64,000 bases of DNA from Lonsdalea populi (lineage in GTDB: Bacteria; Pseudomonadota; Gammaproteobacteria; Enterobacterales; Enterobacteriaceae), in assembly GCF_015999465.1 (NCBI RefSeq), contig NZ_CP065534.1, forward strand, positions 3,162,001 to 3,226,000, in the 5' to 3' direction. Both the position numbers and the translations under genes were made by a program. A model generated the notes under the pieces. It worked only from the letters and a program-made list of their open reading frames with translations, did no database searches and was not told the DNA's origin. How positions within the stretch are numbered: the stretch's first letter is position 1; each line of letters starts with the position of its first letter. Below are positions 10,193-18,690 of the stretch, piece after piece.

Positions 10193-10279
10193 TGGTGCGA
10201 AGAGAGGGACTTGAACCCTCACGCCCGTTAAGGCACTAACACCTGAAGCTAGCGCGTCTACCAATTCCGCCACCTTCGC
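10193..10279 (-). tRNA. tRNA-Leu (CAG), copy 1 with variable-arm change
   Basis: This 87-nt tRNA has anticodon CAG. It differs from the other two copies at two positions in the long variable arm, which together swap a U-A pair for a C-G pair. The arm therefore still folds and the molecule should be functional. It is the promoter-proximal copy. Confidence 0.98.
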
Positions 10280-10321
10280 AAACCTGTGACATAACGTCAC
10301 GCAATGTCACCACGGAGGCGA

Positions 10322-10349
10322 ATTCTAGAGATTTTACGGCCGAGGTCAA
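10322..10349 (-). promoter_or_regulatory. Sigma-70 promoter of the tRNA-Leu cluster
   Basis: On the minus strand, TTGACC (10344-10349) and TAGAAT (10322-10327) are separated by 16 bp. A GC-rich stretch, GCCTCCG, follows the -10. That discriminator is typical of stable-RNA promoters under stringent control. The tRNA block begins 42 bp downstream. Confidence 0.8.
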
Positions 10350-10394
10350 TGATTATTTCCCCTCCGTGCGAGGGTTTGCTGTAAAAAACGGCGG

Positions 10395-11297
10395 TCAATC
10401 AACCGGGGCTGGCGTAATACACGCCTGCAACCAGTCAACGACCACCTGAATACGCGGGGCCAGAAAGCGTCCGGCGGGAAACATGATGTAAAGCGGCATG
10501 GGCGGCGGCGGCAGGTCCGGCAGAATCTCCACCAGATCGCCCCGTTCTATAAGCGGTCTGAGGCTCCTGCGCGGCCCCTGAATAATCCCCAAACCGGCCT
10601 GTGCGGCGGCGATATACGCGTCTACGCCGCTGACGTCCACCCATGTAGGCAGACTCTGCGTGAGCCATTGCCCTTTCTGGACAAACTCAAGGGGATAGCG
10701 ATGTAGATTGCGCAAAGAAAAATAGCCAACCATCCGATGACTAGCCAGCTCGGCCAGCGAGGACGGGATACCGTGCGCCGCGCAATAATCCACGGAGGCG
10801 CAGGAGAGCTGCGGCAATGACGGCAGTTGGCGGACGGAGAGTGAATCATCTTCCAACTGCCACGCTCGCACCACGCAATCCACCCCCTCGCGCTGGACAT
10901 TAATCGCCGCGTCGTTGGCGCTCAGCACCAGCCGGATGCCCGGATGCTGGCGATAAAACGCCGGAAGCGCAGGAATAACGAGTTCACGGGCCATCGAATG
11001 CGGCATATCGATGCGCACCTGCCCGCTGGGCTGCCTCCGCTGCTGGGTGAACATGGCGTCGCTTTCATCAAACGCGGATAACAGCTGCGTGCAGCGCTGA
11101 TAGTAAAGCCGCCCTTCATCCGTAATGCGAACCTGACGCGTTGTTCGCTCCGCCAACCGGACGCCCAGCCGCAGCTCCAGTCGTTTAAGCGTCTGACTGA
11201 CCGTAGCTCGCGGGAGCCCCAGGCTCTCGGCCGTCCGGCTAAAGTTTTCCGTTTCCACGATGCGGATGAACACGCGCATCGCCTGTATGTGATCCAT
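10395..11297 (-). CDS. LysR-family transcriptional regulator
   Basis: This 300-residue protein has an N-terminal winged helix (MRVFIRIVETENFSRTAESL, then RATVSQTLKRLE) and a LysR substrate domain. It belongs to the large group of LysR proteins that control a divergent oxidoreductase gene. The aldo/keto reductase gene starts 116 bp away on the other strand and is the likely target. The inducer is unknown. Confidence 0.88.
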   Translation of the reverse strand: MDHIQAMRVFIRIVETENFSRTAESLGLPRATVSQTLKRLELRLGVRLAERTTRQVRITDEGRLYYQRCTQLLSAFDESDAMFTQQRRQPSGQVRIDMPHSMARELVIPALPAFYRQHPGIRLVLSANDAAINVQREGVDCVVRAWQLEDDSLSVRQLPSLPQLSCASVDYCAAHGIPSSLAELASHRMVGYFSLRNLHRYPLEFVQKGQWLTQSLPTWVDVSGVDAYIAAAQAGLGIIQGPRRSLRPLIERGDLVEILPDLPPPPMPLYIMFPAGRFLAPRIQVVVDWLQACITPAPVD

Positions 11298-11413
11298 GAA
11301 CCCGCCCGCAGGATTGTTTGTGATTTACAAACAGTGTTGCATAAAACGGGGGATTTATCTTTGTCGAGCAAACAACCACACTGGCATTCTCATCACCTAT
11401 CGAGGTCATCAGC

Positions 11414-12409
11414 ATGCAACAGAGAACATTAGGACCCAAGGGGCCGCAGGTTTCCGCACTGGGACTGGGCTGTATGGGCATGAGCGATTTTTATTCCACC
11501 CATCAGGATGCCGATGAATCCCTTGCCACCCTGCACCGTTCACTTGAACTGGACATCACCCTGCTGGATACCGCCGATATGTACGGGCCGTATACCAATG
11601 AGCAACTGGTGGGAAAAGCGATCAAGGGCAAACGCGACCGTGTCTTTCTGGCGACCAAATTCGGGATCGTCCGCGATACCGTCAATTTGGATGAGCGTGG
11701 TATCTGCGGCAGACCGGAGTATGTGCGGCAGTCGGTGGAAGGCAGCCTGAAACGGCTTGGGGTAGAGACTATCGATCTTTACTATCAACACCGGGTCGAC
11801 CCGACGGTGCCGATTGAAGACACCGTCGGCGCGATGGCCGACCTCGTGAAAGAGGGCAAGATTCGTTTTCTCGGATTAAGCGAGGCTTCCGCCGCCACGC
11901 TGGAGCGCGCGCACCGCGTTCATCCCATCACCGCGCTGCAAAGCGAATATTCGCTATGGACGCGGGATGTGGAAACGCAAATCCTGCCGACCTGCCGCAA
12001 ACTGGGCGTGGGTTTCGTTCCCTACAGTCCGTTGGGCCGCGGTTTTCTGACCGGCGCGATCCGGGATCTCGACACGCTGTCTGACGACGACTTCCGTCTC
12101 AAAAACCCGCGTTTTCACGGCGATAATTTCACCAGAAACCTGCGTCTGGCCGACCATGTGGAGGCGTTGGCGAAGGAGAAAGGGGTGACGTCCGCACAGC
12201 TGGCGCTGGCCTGGGTGTTGGCGCAAGGGGAACACATTGTGCCAATCCCCGGCACCAAACGACGCCGTTATCTGGAAGAGAACATCGGCGCGTTGGATGT
12301 GATATTGACTGCTGCGGAGCTGTCAGCCATCGACAGCCTGTTTCCGCTACAGGCCGCCGCGGGGGAACGCTATGGCGAGGAAGGTATGGACACCATCAAT
12401 AACGACTGA
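11414..12409 (+). CDS. Aldo/keto reductase
   Basis: This 331-residue TIM-barrel oxidoreductase has the catalytic tetrad D52, Y57 (DTADMYG), K82 (TKFG) and H126 (YYQHR). A C-terminal NADP-binding [13 protein letters not shown] completes the fold. It resembles the AKR13/YajO-like group that reduces aldehydes with NADPH. The substrate is not evident. It is divergent from a LysR gene and convergent with rsmC, with a strong hairpin between their ends. Confidence 0.9.
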   Translation: MQQRTLGPKGPQVSALGLGCMGMSDFYSTHQDADESLATLHRSLELDITLLDTADMYGPYTNEQLVGKAIKGKRDRVFLATKFGIVRDTVNLDERGICGRPEYVRQSVEGSLKRLGVETIDLYYQHRVDPTVPIEDTVGAMADLVKEGKIRFLGLSEASAATLERAHRVHPITALQSEYSLWTRDVETQILPTCRKLGVGFVPYSPLGRGFLTGAIRDLDTLSDDDFRLKNPRFHGDNFTRNLRLADHVEALAKEKGVTSAQLALAWVLAQGEHIVPIPGTKRRRYLEENIGALDVILTAAELSAIDSLFPLQAAAGERYGEEGMDTINND

Positions 12410-12421
12410 TCCTCAGCACAT

Positions 12422-12453
12422 GATCCCCCGCGGCTGCCCGCCGCAGGGGGATC
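12422..12453. terminator. Hairpin between convergent AKR and rsmC genes
   Basis: GATCCCCC and GCGGC pair with GCCGC and GGGGGATC around TGCCC, with one bulged A, giving a very stable stem. It lies between the two gene ends. Neither strand has a long U-tract, so it could block transcripts from both sides or protect 3' ends rather than act as a classic terminator. Confidence 0.5.
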
Positions 12454-12461
12454 GTGCAAAT

Positions 12462-13502
12462 TTAAGCGCGCGATGTGGACTTAGCGCCGCGTCCCATAAT
12501 CGCTTGATACACACGGAAACGACCATTCTGCGCCAACACTTCATGGCTGCCAAACGTCTCATCCAGCAGCGCCGGATAAGGCAGGAAGGCGTTAGCGACA
12601 ATGCGCAGCTTGCCGCCGATGTTCAGATGCGCCGCCGCGCCGCGGATCAAGGCTTCTGCCGCGTGCAGGCTGGTTTGCATCCCGTCATGGAAGGGCGGGT
12701 TGGAAATGATCATGTCGAAACGACCGGCAACATCTGAGAAGACGTTGCTGGCGATGACGGCGCCTTCCAGCGCGTTACGCGCCAGTGTCGCCCGGCTCGC
12801 CTCCAGCGCAGCGGCGTTCACATCACTCAGCGTCAGACGAATTTTCGGCGCGCGCTGGGAAAACGCCACGGCCAACACGCCCGCGCCGCAGGCGATATCC
12901 AGCACTTTACCTTTCGAATGCGGTTCCAACGTGCCGAGCAGCAGCTGGCTACCGCTATCCAGCCCATCGCGGCTGAACACGCCCGGCAGCGTACATATCG
13001 GTACGCCGTCCACATCATATTCGTGCCACCAGTGCGCCAAATCAAAGGCCGGCGTCTGTTCTAGACGGCCGTGATACAGACCACAGCGGCGCGCGCTGTC
13101 GATTTTGGTCAGCGCAGTAATGTCCGCCAGCAGCGTTTCCGCGCTGCGTACCCCGCTGCGGTTCTCGCCCACCACGAAAATATCGCAGCCGACGGGCAAC
13201 AACGACAGCAGGTTGGACAGCTGGAACTGGGCTTCCTGCTTGCTCTTCGGCCAGTAATAAATCAGGGTGTCGCAGCCCGCGACCCTGCCAGCCTCGGCCA
13301 GCAGGCCGAAATGGGCCGCGTCGCCCATTGTCCGGTTCAACTGCTGCCAGTGGTGGTACTGCATCGTGTGCACGCGGACGTCTTCCGCCTCAAACTGGGC
13401 GGGCAAGGTATCTTGCAAATCACCGGCAAACAACACGCGGCGGGCGGAAAAATCATCGCTGTGACGCAGTATCACTTCACTGGCGGGGGTAAATGCGGAC
13501 AT
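12462..13502 (-). CDS. rsmC: 16S rRNA m2G1207 methyltransferase
   Basis: This 346-residue protein has a degenerate N-terminal methyltransferase-like half and an active C-terminal half. The SAM motif is [12 protein letters not shown] near residue 200, and the catalytic NPPFH is near residue 264. RsmC methylates G1207 of 16S rRNA in the 30S subunit. It is divergent from holD, as in E. coli. Confidence 0.96.
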   Translation of the reverse strand: MSAFTPASEVILRHSDDFSARRVLFAGDLQDTLPAQFEAEDVRVHTMQYHHWQQLNRTMGDAAHFGLLAEAGRVAGCDTLIYYWPKSKQEAQFQLSNLLSLLPVGCDIFVVGENRSGVRSAETLLADITALTKIDSARRCGLYHGRLEQTPAFDLAHWWHEYDVDGVPICTLPGVFSRDGLDSGSQLLLGTLEPHSKGKVLDIACGAGVLAVAFSQRAPKIRLTLSDVNAAALEASRATLARNALEGAVIASNVFSDVAGRFDMIISNPPFHDGMQTSLHAAEALIRGAAAHLNIGGKLRIVANAFLPYPALLDETFGSHEVLAQNGRFRVYQAIMGRGAKSTSRA

Positions 13503-13614
13503 CAGGCTTCAAACTCCTCAATTAACTGAGCGGCGATTATAGAGGTTTGTTGCCGCATGTTCGATGGGTTTGCTAGCATAGCGGCGCATACTCGCGCTCC
13601 GGACAAGGTAAGGC

Positions 13615-14052
13615 ATGACATCACATCGGGACAGGCTGCTACAGCAATTGGGCATTACGCAGTGGACATTGCGCCGCCCCGCCGCGCTGCAGGGCGAAAT
13701 CGCCATCAGCCTGCCGTCGACGGCGCGTCTGCTGCTCGTCGCCGATCCGCTCCCTGCGATCGATGATCCGCTATTGCAGGATGTGCTCAGAAGTCTGCAA
13801 CTGACCCCCGAACAGATCTATAGCTTGCTGCCGCAGCAGGTGGAAATGTTGCCGGACACCTGCGATTGCCCGGCCTGGTGGCTGGGCGCAACCCCCATGC
13901 AGCCTCCGCAAGGCGTGCAGCTTACCAGCCCGGCGTTGTCCGAGCTTGACCATAACCCGGACGCCAAGCGCGCGCTGTGGCGGCAAATTTGTCAATATGA
14001 ACACGATCTCTACCCTGACCTCCGCCGATCTGACGACAGCCTTTCAGATTGA
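13615..14052 (+). CDS. holD: DNA polymerase III psi subunit
   Basis: This 145-residue protein starts MTSHRDRLLQQLGITQWTLR, very close to E. coli psi. It keeps the WRQICQYEHD segment near the C-terminus. Psi joins chi to the clamp loader and helps with SSB contact. The C-terminal end is about eight residues longer than in E. coli. It overlaps the start of rimI by 56 bp, a conserved overlap. Confidence 0.95.
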   Translation: MTSHRDRLLQQLGITQWTLRRPAALQGEIAISLPSTARLLLVADPLPAIDDPLLQDVLRSLQLTPEQIYSLLPQQVEMLPDTCDCPAWWLGATPMQPPQGVQLTSPALSELDHNPDAKRALWRQICQYEHDLYPDLRRSDDSLSD

Positions 14053-14440
14053 GCGCCTAAGCCACGCCTTTCCGTGGACGGAAAAAACCTTTCTCAGCAA
14101 CCAAGGCGAACGCTACTTCAATCTTAAGCTCAGCAGCGACGAGCAGATGGTCGCCTTCGCGATCACGCAGATCGTGCTGGATGAAGCCACGCTGTTCAAT
14201 ATTGCGGTGCATCCCGAACATCAACGCCGGGGCTACGGCCGTGCACTCATGGAACACCTGATCGCCGAGTTGGAACAGCGCGGCATTCTGACGCTATGGC
14301 TCGAAGTTCGCGCGTCAAATCAACAGGCTATCGCGTTGTATCAGTTTTTGGGTTTTAATGAGGTTTCCATCAGGCGGAATTACTATCCCACGGAGGAAGG
14401 TCGCGAAGACGCCATTATGATGGCCCTGCCCCTGGGATAA
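13997..14440 (+). CDS. rimI: Ribosomal protein S18 alanine N-acetyltransferase
   Basis: This 147-residue GNAT protein starts MNTISTLTSADL and contains the acetyl-CoA loop HQRRGYGRAL and the ASNQQAIALYQFLGF motif. It acetylates the N-terminal alanine of S18. The start at 13997 follows E. coli RimI (148 residues), not the longer upstream frame. In E. coli yjjG and prfC follow; here an iron-regulated sigma gene does. Confidence 0.95.
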   Translation: MNTISTLTSADLTTAFQIERLSHAFPWTEKTFLSNQGERYFNLKLSSDEQMVAFAITQIVLDEATLFNIAVHPEHQRRGYGRALMEHLIAELEQRGILTLWLEVRASNQQAIALYQFLGFNEVSIRRNYYPTEEGREDAIMMALPLG

Positions 14441-14500
14441 TCCCTGTCAGACACCCTCTGGCAGGCGAGTAGCGAATGCTTCCCATCCCGGCATAAAAAT

Positions 14501-14519
14501 TGAAATGGAAATCATTCTC
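14501..14519. promoter_or_regulatory. Putative Fur box upstream of the FecI-like gene
   Basis: TGAAATGGAAATCATTCTC resembles the Fur consensus, best over its right half (GGAAATCATTCTC against GATAATCATTATC). It ends 57 bp before the sigma gene. This matches the usual Fur control of fecI-type genes. Confidence 0.6.
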
Positions 14520-14576
14520 AATTAGAATGCCCGCCTCTTTTTTATATTCAGGGACTGAAGGAACTCGATATTCACT

Positions 14577-15119
14577 ATGTCTGCGGTTGACGTACCGACT
14601 TCGTCTGATTTTTGTCAGCTCTATCAGCATCACCACGGCTGGTTGCAGAACCTGCTGCGTAAACGCCTGGGAAACCGGTGCGACGCATCCGATCTGGCAC
14701 AGGACGTTTTTCTACAGTTACTGATCACCCCCCGCGAGTTCGACAGCCACCACGGCACCCGAGCTTATCTGAGCGTCATGGCGCAGGGACTGTGCGTCGA
14801 CCTGTGGCGGCGCAAAGCGCTGGAGCAGGCCTGGCTGGCGTCGTTGCAGCATCATGCGGCGGACGCCTCCCTGTCGGCCGAACAAAACGCCATCGTGCTG
14901 GAAACATTGTTTCAAGTGGACGGCATGCTGCGTCATCTCCCTGAAAAAGTGCGCTCGGCGTTTGTGATGTCGCAAATTCAGGGGATGACCTATGCGCAGA
15001 TCGCCGCCGTACTGAAGGTGTCTGAACGCATGGTGAAAAAGTATATGGCGCAGGCCATGCTGCACTGCATTGTTCTCGAAACAGAATCCGACGCCGCGCC
15101 GCCGACCCGGCGCAGCTGA
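14577..15119 (+). CDS. ECF sigma factor, FecI type
   Basis: This 180-residue ECF sigma has region 2 with DASDLAQDVFLQLL and region 4 with LPEKVRSAFVMSQIQGMTYAQIAAVLKVSERMV split across residues 120-155. It should direct RNA polymerase to the downstream receptor promoter when the cognate receptor signals. It is followed after 20 bp by its FecR-like partner. A Fur box lies upstream. It belongs to the iron-siderophore sigma group; the name fecI is not assigned because the receptor is not FecA. Confidence 0.9.
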   Translation: MSAVDVPTSSDFCQLYQHHHGWLQNLLRKRLGNRCDASDLAQDVFLQLLITPREFDSHHGTRAYLSVMAQGLCVDLWRRKALEQAWLASLQHHAADASLSAEQNAIVLETLFQVDGMLRHLPEKVRSAFVMSQIQGMTYAQIAAVLKVSERMVKKYMAQAMLHCIVLETESDAAPPTRRS

Positions 15120-15139
15120 GTCAGCCTGGTCGATCGCCC

Positions 15140-16129
15140 ATGCCTTTCCGCCCTTCCCCGCCACCCAAGCCCGGCTTCGAGTCTCTGCAAGAGGCGGCCA
15201 ACTGGTATGCACAATTGTTGGAGGAAGACGGTGAGCACAGTGAACTGCGCCACCGCTGGCAACTGTGGCTGGATGAGAGCGCCGAACATCGAGAAGCATG
15301 GATCTATGTGCAGACGATTAGCCAGCGTTTTCAGCCGCTGCGGGGCGAGTTGCATCAGCCGAGCGTGGAGGCTCTTCTGCGCTCGCCGCGCGTCAGCCGC
15401 CGCCGGGCGCTGAAGCTGACGGCGATGCTGACGTCCGGCGCGCTGCTGTCCTGGATGGGCTACCGCTATCCCCCGCTGCGCGGGTCGCTGCTGGCGATGG
15501 CCGCCGACAATCGTACCGTGACCGGCGAGATCAGGCAGGTGACGCTGAGCGATGGTTCGCGTATCTGGCTGGATACCGCCAGCGCGATGGATATTCGTTA
15601 TACGACCACGGAACGGCAGTTGCTTCTGCGTTCCGGCCAGATATTTATCGCCACCGCGCCCGGCCAACAACGGCCGTTTGTGGTGGTCAGCGACCAAGGC
15701 AGGATGCAGGCGCTCGGCACACGCTTCAGCGTCAGCCAGCAGGACGAGCGCACGCAGCTCAACGTTTACGACGGCATCGTCGCCGTCACGCCCCGGCAGG
15801 ACGGCGCAATGCGCCGCGTCAACGCCGGTCAGCAGTGGCGTTTCACCGCCGACGGTCTGGGAACGCTCGATCGTTTGGACACCCTAGACGCCGACTGGCG
15901 GCAGGGTAAATTAAGCGCCAACGACACCCCGCTCGGCGAGGTGATCGCCCGACTGTCCCGCTACAGGCGCGGCCATCTGTCCTGCGATCCGGATATCGCC
16001 GCGCTCCGGCTGATGGGCACCTTCCCGCTGGATAACACCGACAGGGCGCTGAACATGATGTCCCGGGCGCTGCCGATCCGCATTAATCGACGCTTTTCCT
16101 GGTGGGTGACGGTAGAAAAAAAAGTTTAA
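15140..16129 (+). CDS. FecR-type anti-sigma/sigma regulator
   Basis: This 329-residue inner-membrane protein has an N-terminal DUF4880-type cytoplasmic domain (EAANWYAQLLEEDG near 18). One membrane helix follows around residues 90-112 (TAMLTSGALLSWMGY), then a periplasmic FecR domain with VTLSDGSRIWLDT. The periplasmic part contacts the receptor signalling domain and the cytoplasmic part controls the sigma factor. It sits between the sigma and receptor genes, the standard order. Confidence 0.9.
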   Translation: MPFRPSPPPKPGFESLQEAANWYAQLLEEDGEHSELRHRWQLWLDESAEHREAWIYVQTISQRFQPLRGELHQPSVEALLRSPRVSRRRALKLTAMLTSGALLSWMGYRYPPLRGSLLAMAADNRTVTGEIRQVTLSDGSRIWLDTASAMDIRYTTTERQLLLRSGQIFIATAPGQQRPFVVVSDQGRMQALGTRFSVSQQDERTQLNVYDGIVAVTPRQDGAMRRVNAGQQWRFTADGLGTLDRLDTLDADWRQGKLSANDTPLGEVIARLSRYRRGHLSCDPDIAALRLMGTFPLDNTDRALNMMSRALPIRINRRFSWWVTVEKKV

Positions 16130-16227
16130 CGATGTCCTCCGTCTCGGTTCCCTTTTTAAGCGTTCGTTCGATTCAGTATAAAAACAGGCTTTATTTCTTT
16201 TGACTCTGGGTATTAAAGGCTATTCCT

Positions 16228-18654
16228 ATGTTATTCACCGCACCACCTCACGCTCTCCGACCATTGGCTCTGGCCGCCCGTCTTTTTGTTCTGGGCTCAC
16301 CGGCTGTCGTTCTGCATGCTGCGCCTGCCAGCGCGGCGGAAAACGCCGCCGTGCAGCACTATTCCATTGCCGCGGGTGCGCTAAACGAACAGCTTAATCA
16401 ATTCGCGCGCCGGTCCGGCATTGATCTCGCGGCCGATGCGGCGCTGACCCACGGCCTGAACGGCACAGCGCTAAACGGCGATTACGCTGTGGAGAGCGGT
16501 CTGACGACGCTGCTGCAACGCCACGGCTTGCAGGCGGTGAAACAGGCGGACGGTAGCTTCCTGCTGCAAAAAACGCCGAAGGAAGACGAAATGGTGGTGG
16601 TGGCGCAGTTGAACCGCCAGGGCGTCACGGAAGGCACCGGCTCCTACACCAGCCGCAGCATGAGCACGGCGACGGAGCTGACTCTATCGCCGAGAGAAAC
16701 CCCCCAGTCGGTCAGCGTGGTCACCCGCCAACGAATGAACCAACAAAACATGACCACGCTCGACGAAGCGATGAGTCAGACCACCGGCGTTAACGTTGTC
16801 AATCAAAGCTCTTATCAGGTGAAATTCCAGTCGCGCGGCTTCACGATGGACAACATCAAAGAGGACGGCGCGAACTCCTCCTCTCAGAACAGCGTATCCG
16901 GCATGGGATACTCCGAGGCGTCCTCCGAATCACCCGATCTGGCAATCTACGATCACGTCGAGGTCCTGCGCGGCGCTTCCGGCCTGACGCAGGGCAATGG
17001 AGAGCCGGGCGGCACCGTTAATCTGGTGCGTAAAAAGCCCACCTATAACTTCCAGGGCTATGTCAGCGCCGGCGCGGGTTCTTGGGATAATTATCGCAAC
17101 GAAATCGACGTTTCCGGTCCTCTGAACGACGATGCCACTCTGCGCGGCCGTTTCGTCGGCGTTTATCAGGACAAGCAGAGCGCGGTGGACTACGTCGATA
17201 GCGACCGCAGCGTGGTGTATGGGACGTTGGCCTGGGATATTACCCCGGATACCACGCTGACGACCGGCGTCAACTGGCAGAAAACCCATACGGTGCCCGA
17301 TCTGTACGGCATCCCGATGAGCCGCGACGGCAGCAGCCTTGGCCTTGCACACACGACGTTCCTCGGCGCGAGTTGGAACCGTATCGAGTTTGATAAAATC
17401 AATCCTTTCATCGAATTTGAGCATAAGTTCGAAAATGACTGGGCGCTGAAAAGCACGCTGAATTACACACACGCCGAAGCGGAAACCAAGGCCATCGGGA
17501 TCTACGGCAGCGTCACGCCGAAACTCAATAACTTCATTCAGCGAGATAATCAGTCCGATCAATGGAGCTATAACCTCAAACTTTCGGGGCCTTTCGAATT
17601 CCTGGGTCGGAGCCACGAACTGGTGATTGGCGGCGACTACCAGAAAGAAAACTTCGACAACCTGTTCGGCCGAATCATCAAAAACGACGTGGTGGATATC
17701 TACAGCTGGAACGCCAGCGCGCTGGCCGAGCCTGAATGGGGGGATTACTCCAACCGTTACCGCTACAACCTTTACCAGCGCGCGCTGTTCGCCACCACCC
17801 GCCTGGAGCTGGCGGACCACTGGAAGCTCATTCTGGGCAGCCGCTATAGCGCCTACAGCTATGACATGTACTCAACAAATCGCACCACGGACATGACCCG
17901 TCACAGCAGCGGTTACAAAGTGCGCGACAAACTGGTCCCCTTCGGCGGGCTACTGTGGGATTTCAGCGATCATTACACCTGGTATGCCAGCTACAGCGAT
18001 ATCTTTAAACCGCAGGAAGATATCGATCGCTCGGGCAACATGCTGCCGGCGGTGACGGGCAAAAACTACGAGACGGGTATCAAAGGCGAGTTTTTCGGCG
18101 GTGACCTGAACACCTCCATTGCCCTTTATCGCATCATCCAGGCAAACAAGGCCGTGGAAGACACCGACTGTCTCACCAGCAATTACTGCTATCGTTCACA
18201 GGGCAAAGTACGTAGTCAGGGGATTGAACTGGAAGCCTCGGGCAAGCTGGCGGAAGGGTGGCAGCTGTTCGCGGGTTACACGCTGACCAACACCCAATAT
18301 CTGGAAGGTGAAGAGGGAGAGAAAGGACAGACCTACAGCCGCTATACGCCGCAGCACATGTTTAAACTGTACAGCAGCTACACGTTGCCAGGCCGTCTCA
18401 ATCAATGGAGCGTCGGCGTCGGGATGACCGCGCAAACCGACACCCGCTCGAACTACGATATCCATCAGGGCGGCTACACGCTGTATAACGCCAACGTCCG
18501 CTATCAGTACAACCGGCACCTCAGCTTTAATCTGGTGGGCAGCAACCTGACGAATAAAGAATATTACCGGACGCTAAACAACCGCATCGTCGATGCGAAT
18601 AACTACTACGGCGATCCGCGTAACTTCATGCTGACGGCGAAGTGGGACTTCTGA
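16228..18654 (+). CDS. TonB-dependent siderophore receptor with STN signalling domain
   Basis: This 808-residue outer-membrane receptor has a signal peptide ending near APASAAE (residue 36) and an STN domain at about residues 45-115 (YSIAAGALNEQLNQFARRSG). A TonB box (DEMVVVA) comes before a plug with ETPQSVSVVTRQRM and HVEVLRGASGL. The barrel ends in KWDF. The STN domain marks it as a transducer that signals to the FecR-like protein. The plug and barrel resemble the FpvA/FhuE/PupB group for pyoverdine or hydroxamate siderophores. Ligand unknown. Confidence 0.92.
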   Translation: MLFTAPPHALRPLALAARLFVLGSPAVVLHAAPASAAENAAVQHYSIAAGALNEQLNQFARRSGIDLAADAALTHGLNGTALNGDYAVESGLTTLLQRHGLQAVKQADGSFLLQKTPKEDEMVVVAQLNRQGVTEGTGSYTSRSMSTATELTLSPRETPQSVSVVTRQRMNQQNMTTLDEAMSQTTGVNVVNQSSYQVKFQSRGFTMDNIKEDGANSSSQNSVSGMGYSEASSESPDLAIYDHVEVLRGASGLTQGNGEPGGTVNLVRKKPTYNFQGYVSAGAGSWDNYRNEIDVSGPLNDDATLRGRFVGVYQDKQSAVDYVDSDRSVVYGTLAWDITPDTTLTTGVNWQKTHTVPDLYGIPMSRDGSSLGLAHTTFLGASWNRIEFDKINPFIEFEHKFENDWALKSTLNYTHAEAETKAIGIYGSVTPKLNNFIQRDNQSDQWSYNLKLSGPFEFLGRSHELVIGGDYQKENFDNLFGRIIKNDVVDIYSWNASALAEPEWGDYSNRYRYNLYQRALFATTRLELADHWKLILGSRYSAYSYDMYSTNRTTDMTRHSSGYKVRDKLVPFGGLLWDFSDHYTWYASYSDIFKPQEDIDRSGNMLPAVTGKNYETGIKGEFFGGDLNTSIALYRIIQANKAVEDTDCLTSNYCYRSQGKVRSQGIELEASGKLAEGWQLFAGYTLTNTQYLEGEEGEKGQTYSRYTPQHMFKLYSSYTLPGRLNQWSVGVGMTAQTDTRSNYDIHQGGYTLYNANVRYQYNRHLSFNLVGSNLTNKEYYRTLNNRIVDANNYYGDPRNFMLTAKWDF

Positions 18655-18690
18655 TGTCGTTGAAAACTCTCTCTTTTGACGTGTTACGCC

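Noticed and set aside
9937..10279. tRNA-Leu array as an attachment site of an integrated element
   Set aside because: No integrase, no partial tRNA copy and no phage genes on either side.
10064..10300. 78-codon minus-strand frame with repeated AKVAELVDALASGVS
   Set aside because: It is a translation of the tRNA-Leu genes; the repeat is the tRNA sequence, a well-known false protein.
16930..17820. Minus-strand frame of about 296 codons
   Set aside because: It is antisense to the STN-type TonB receptor and has no recognisable domain.
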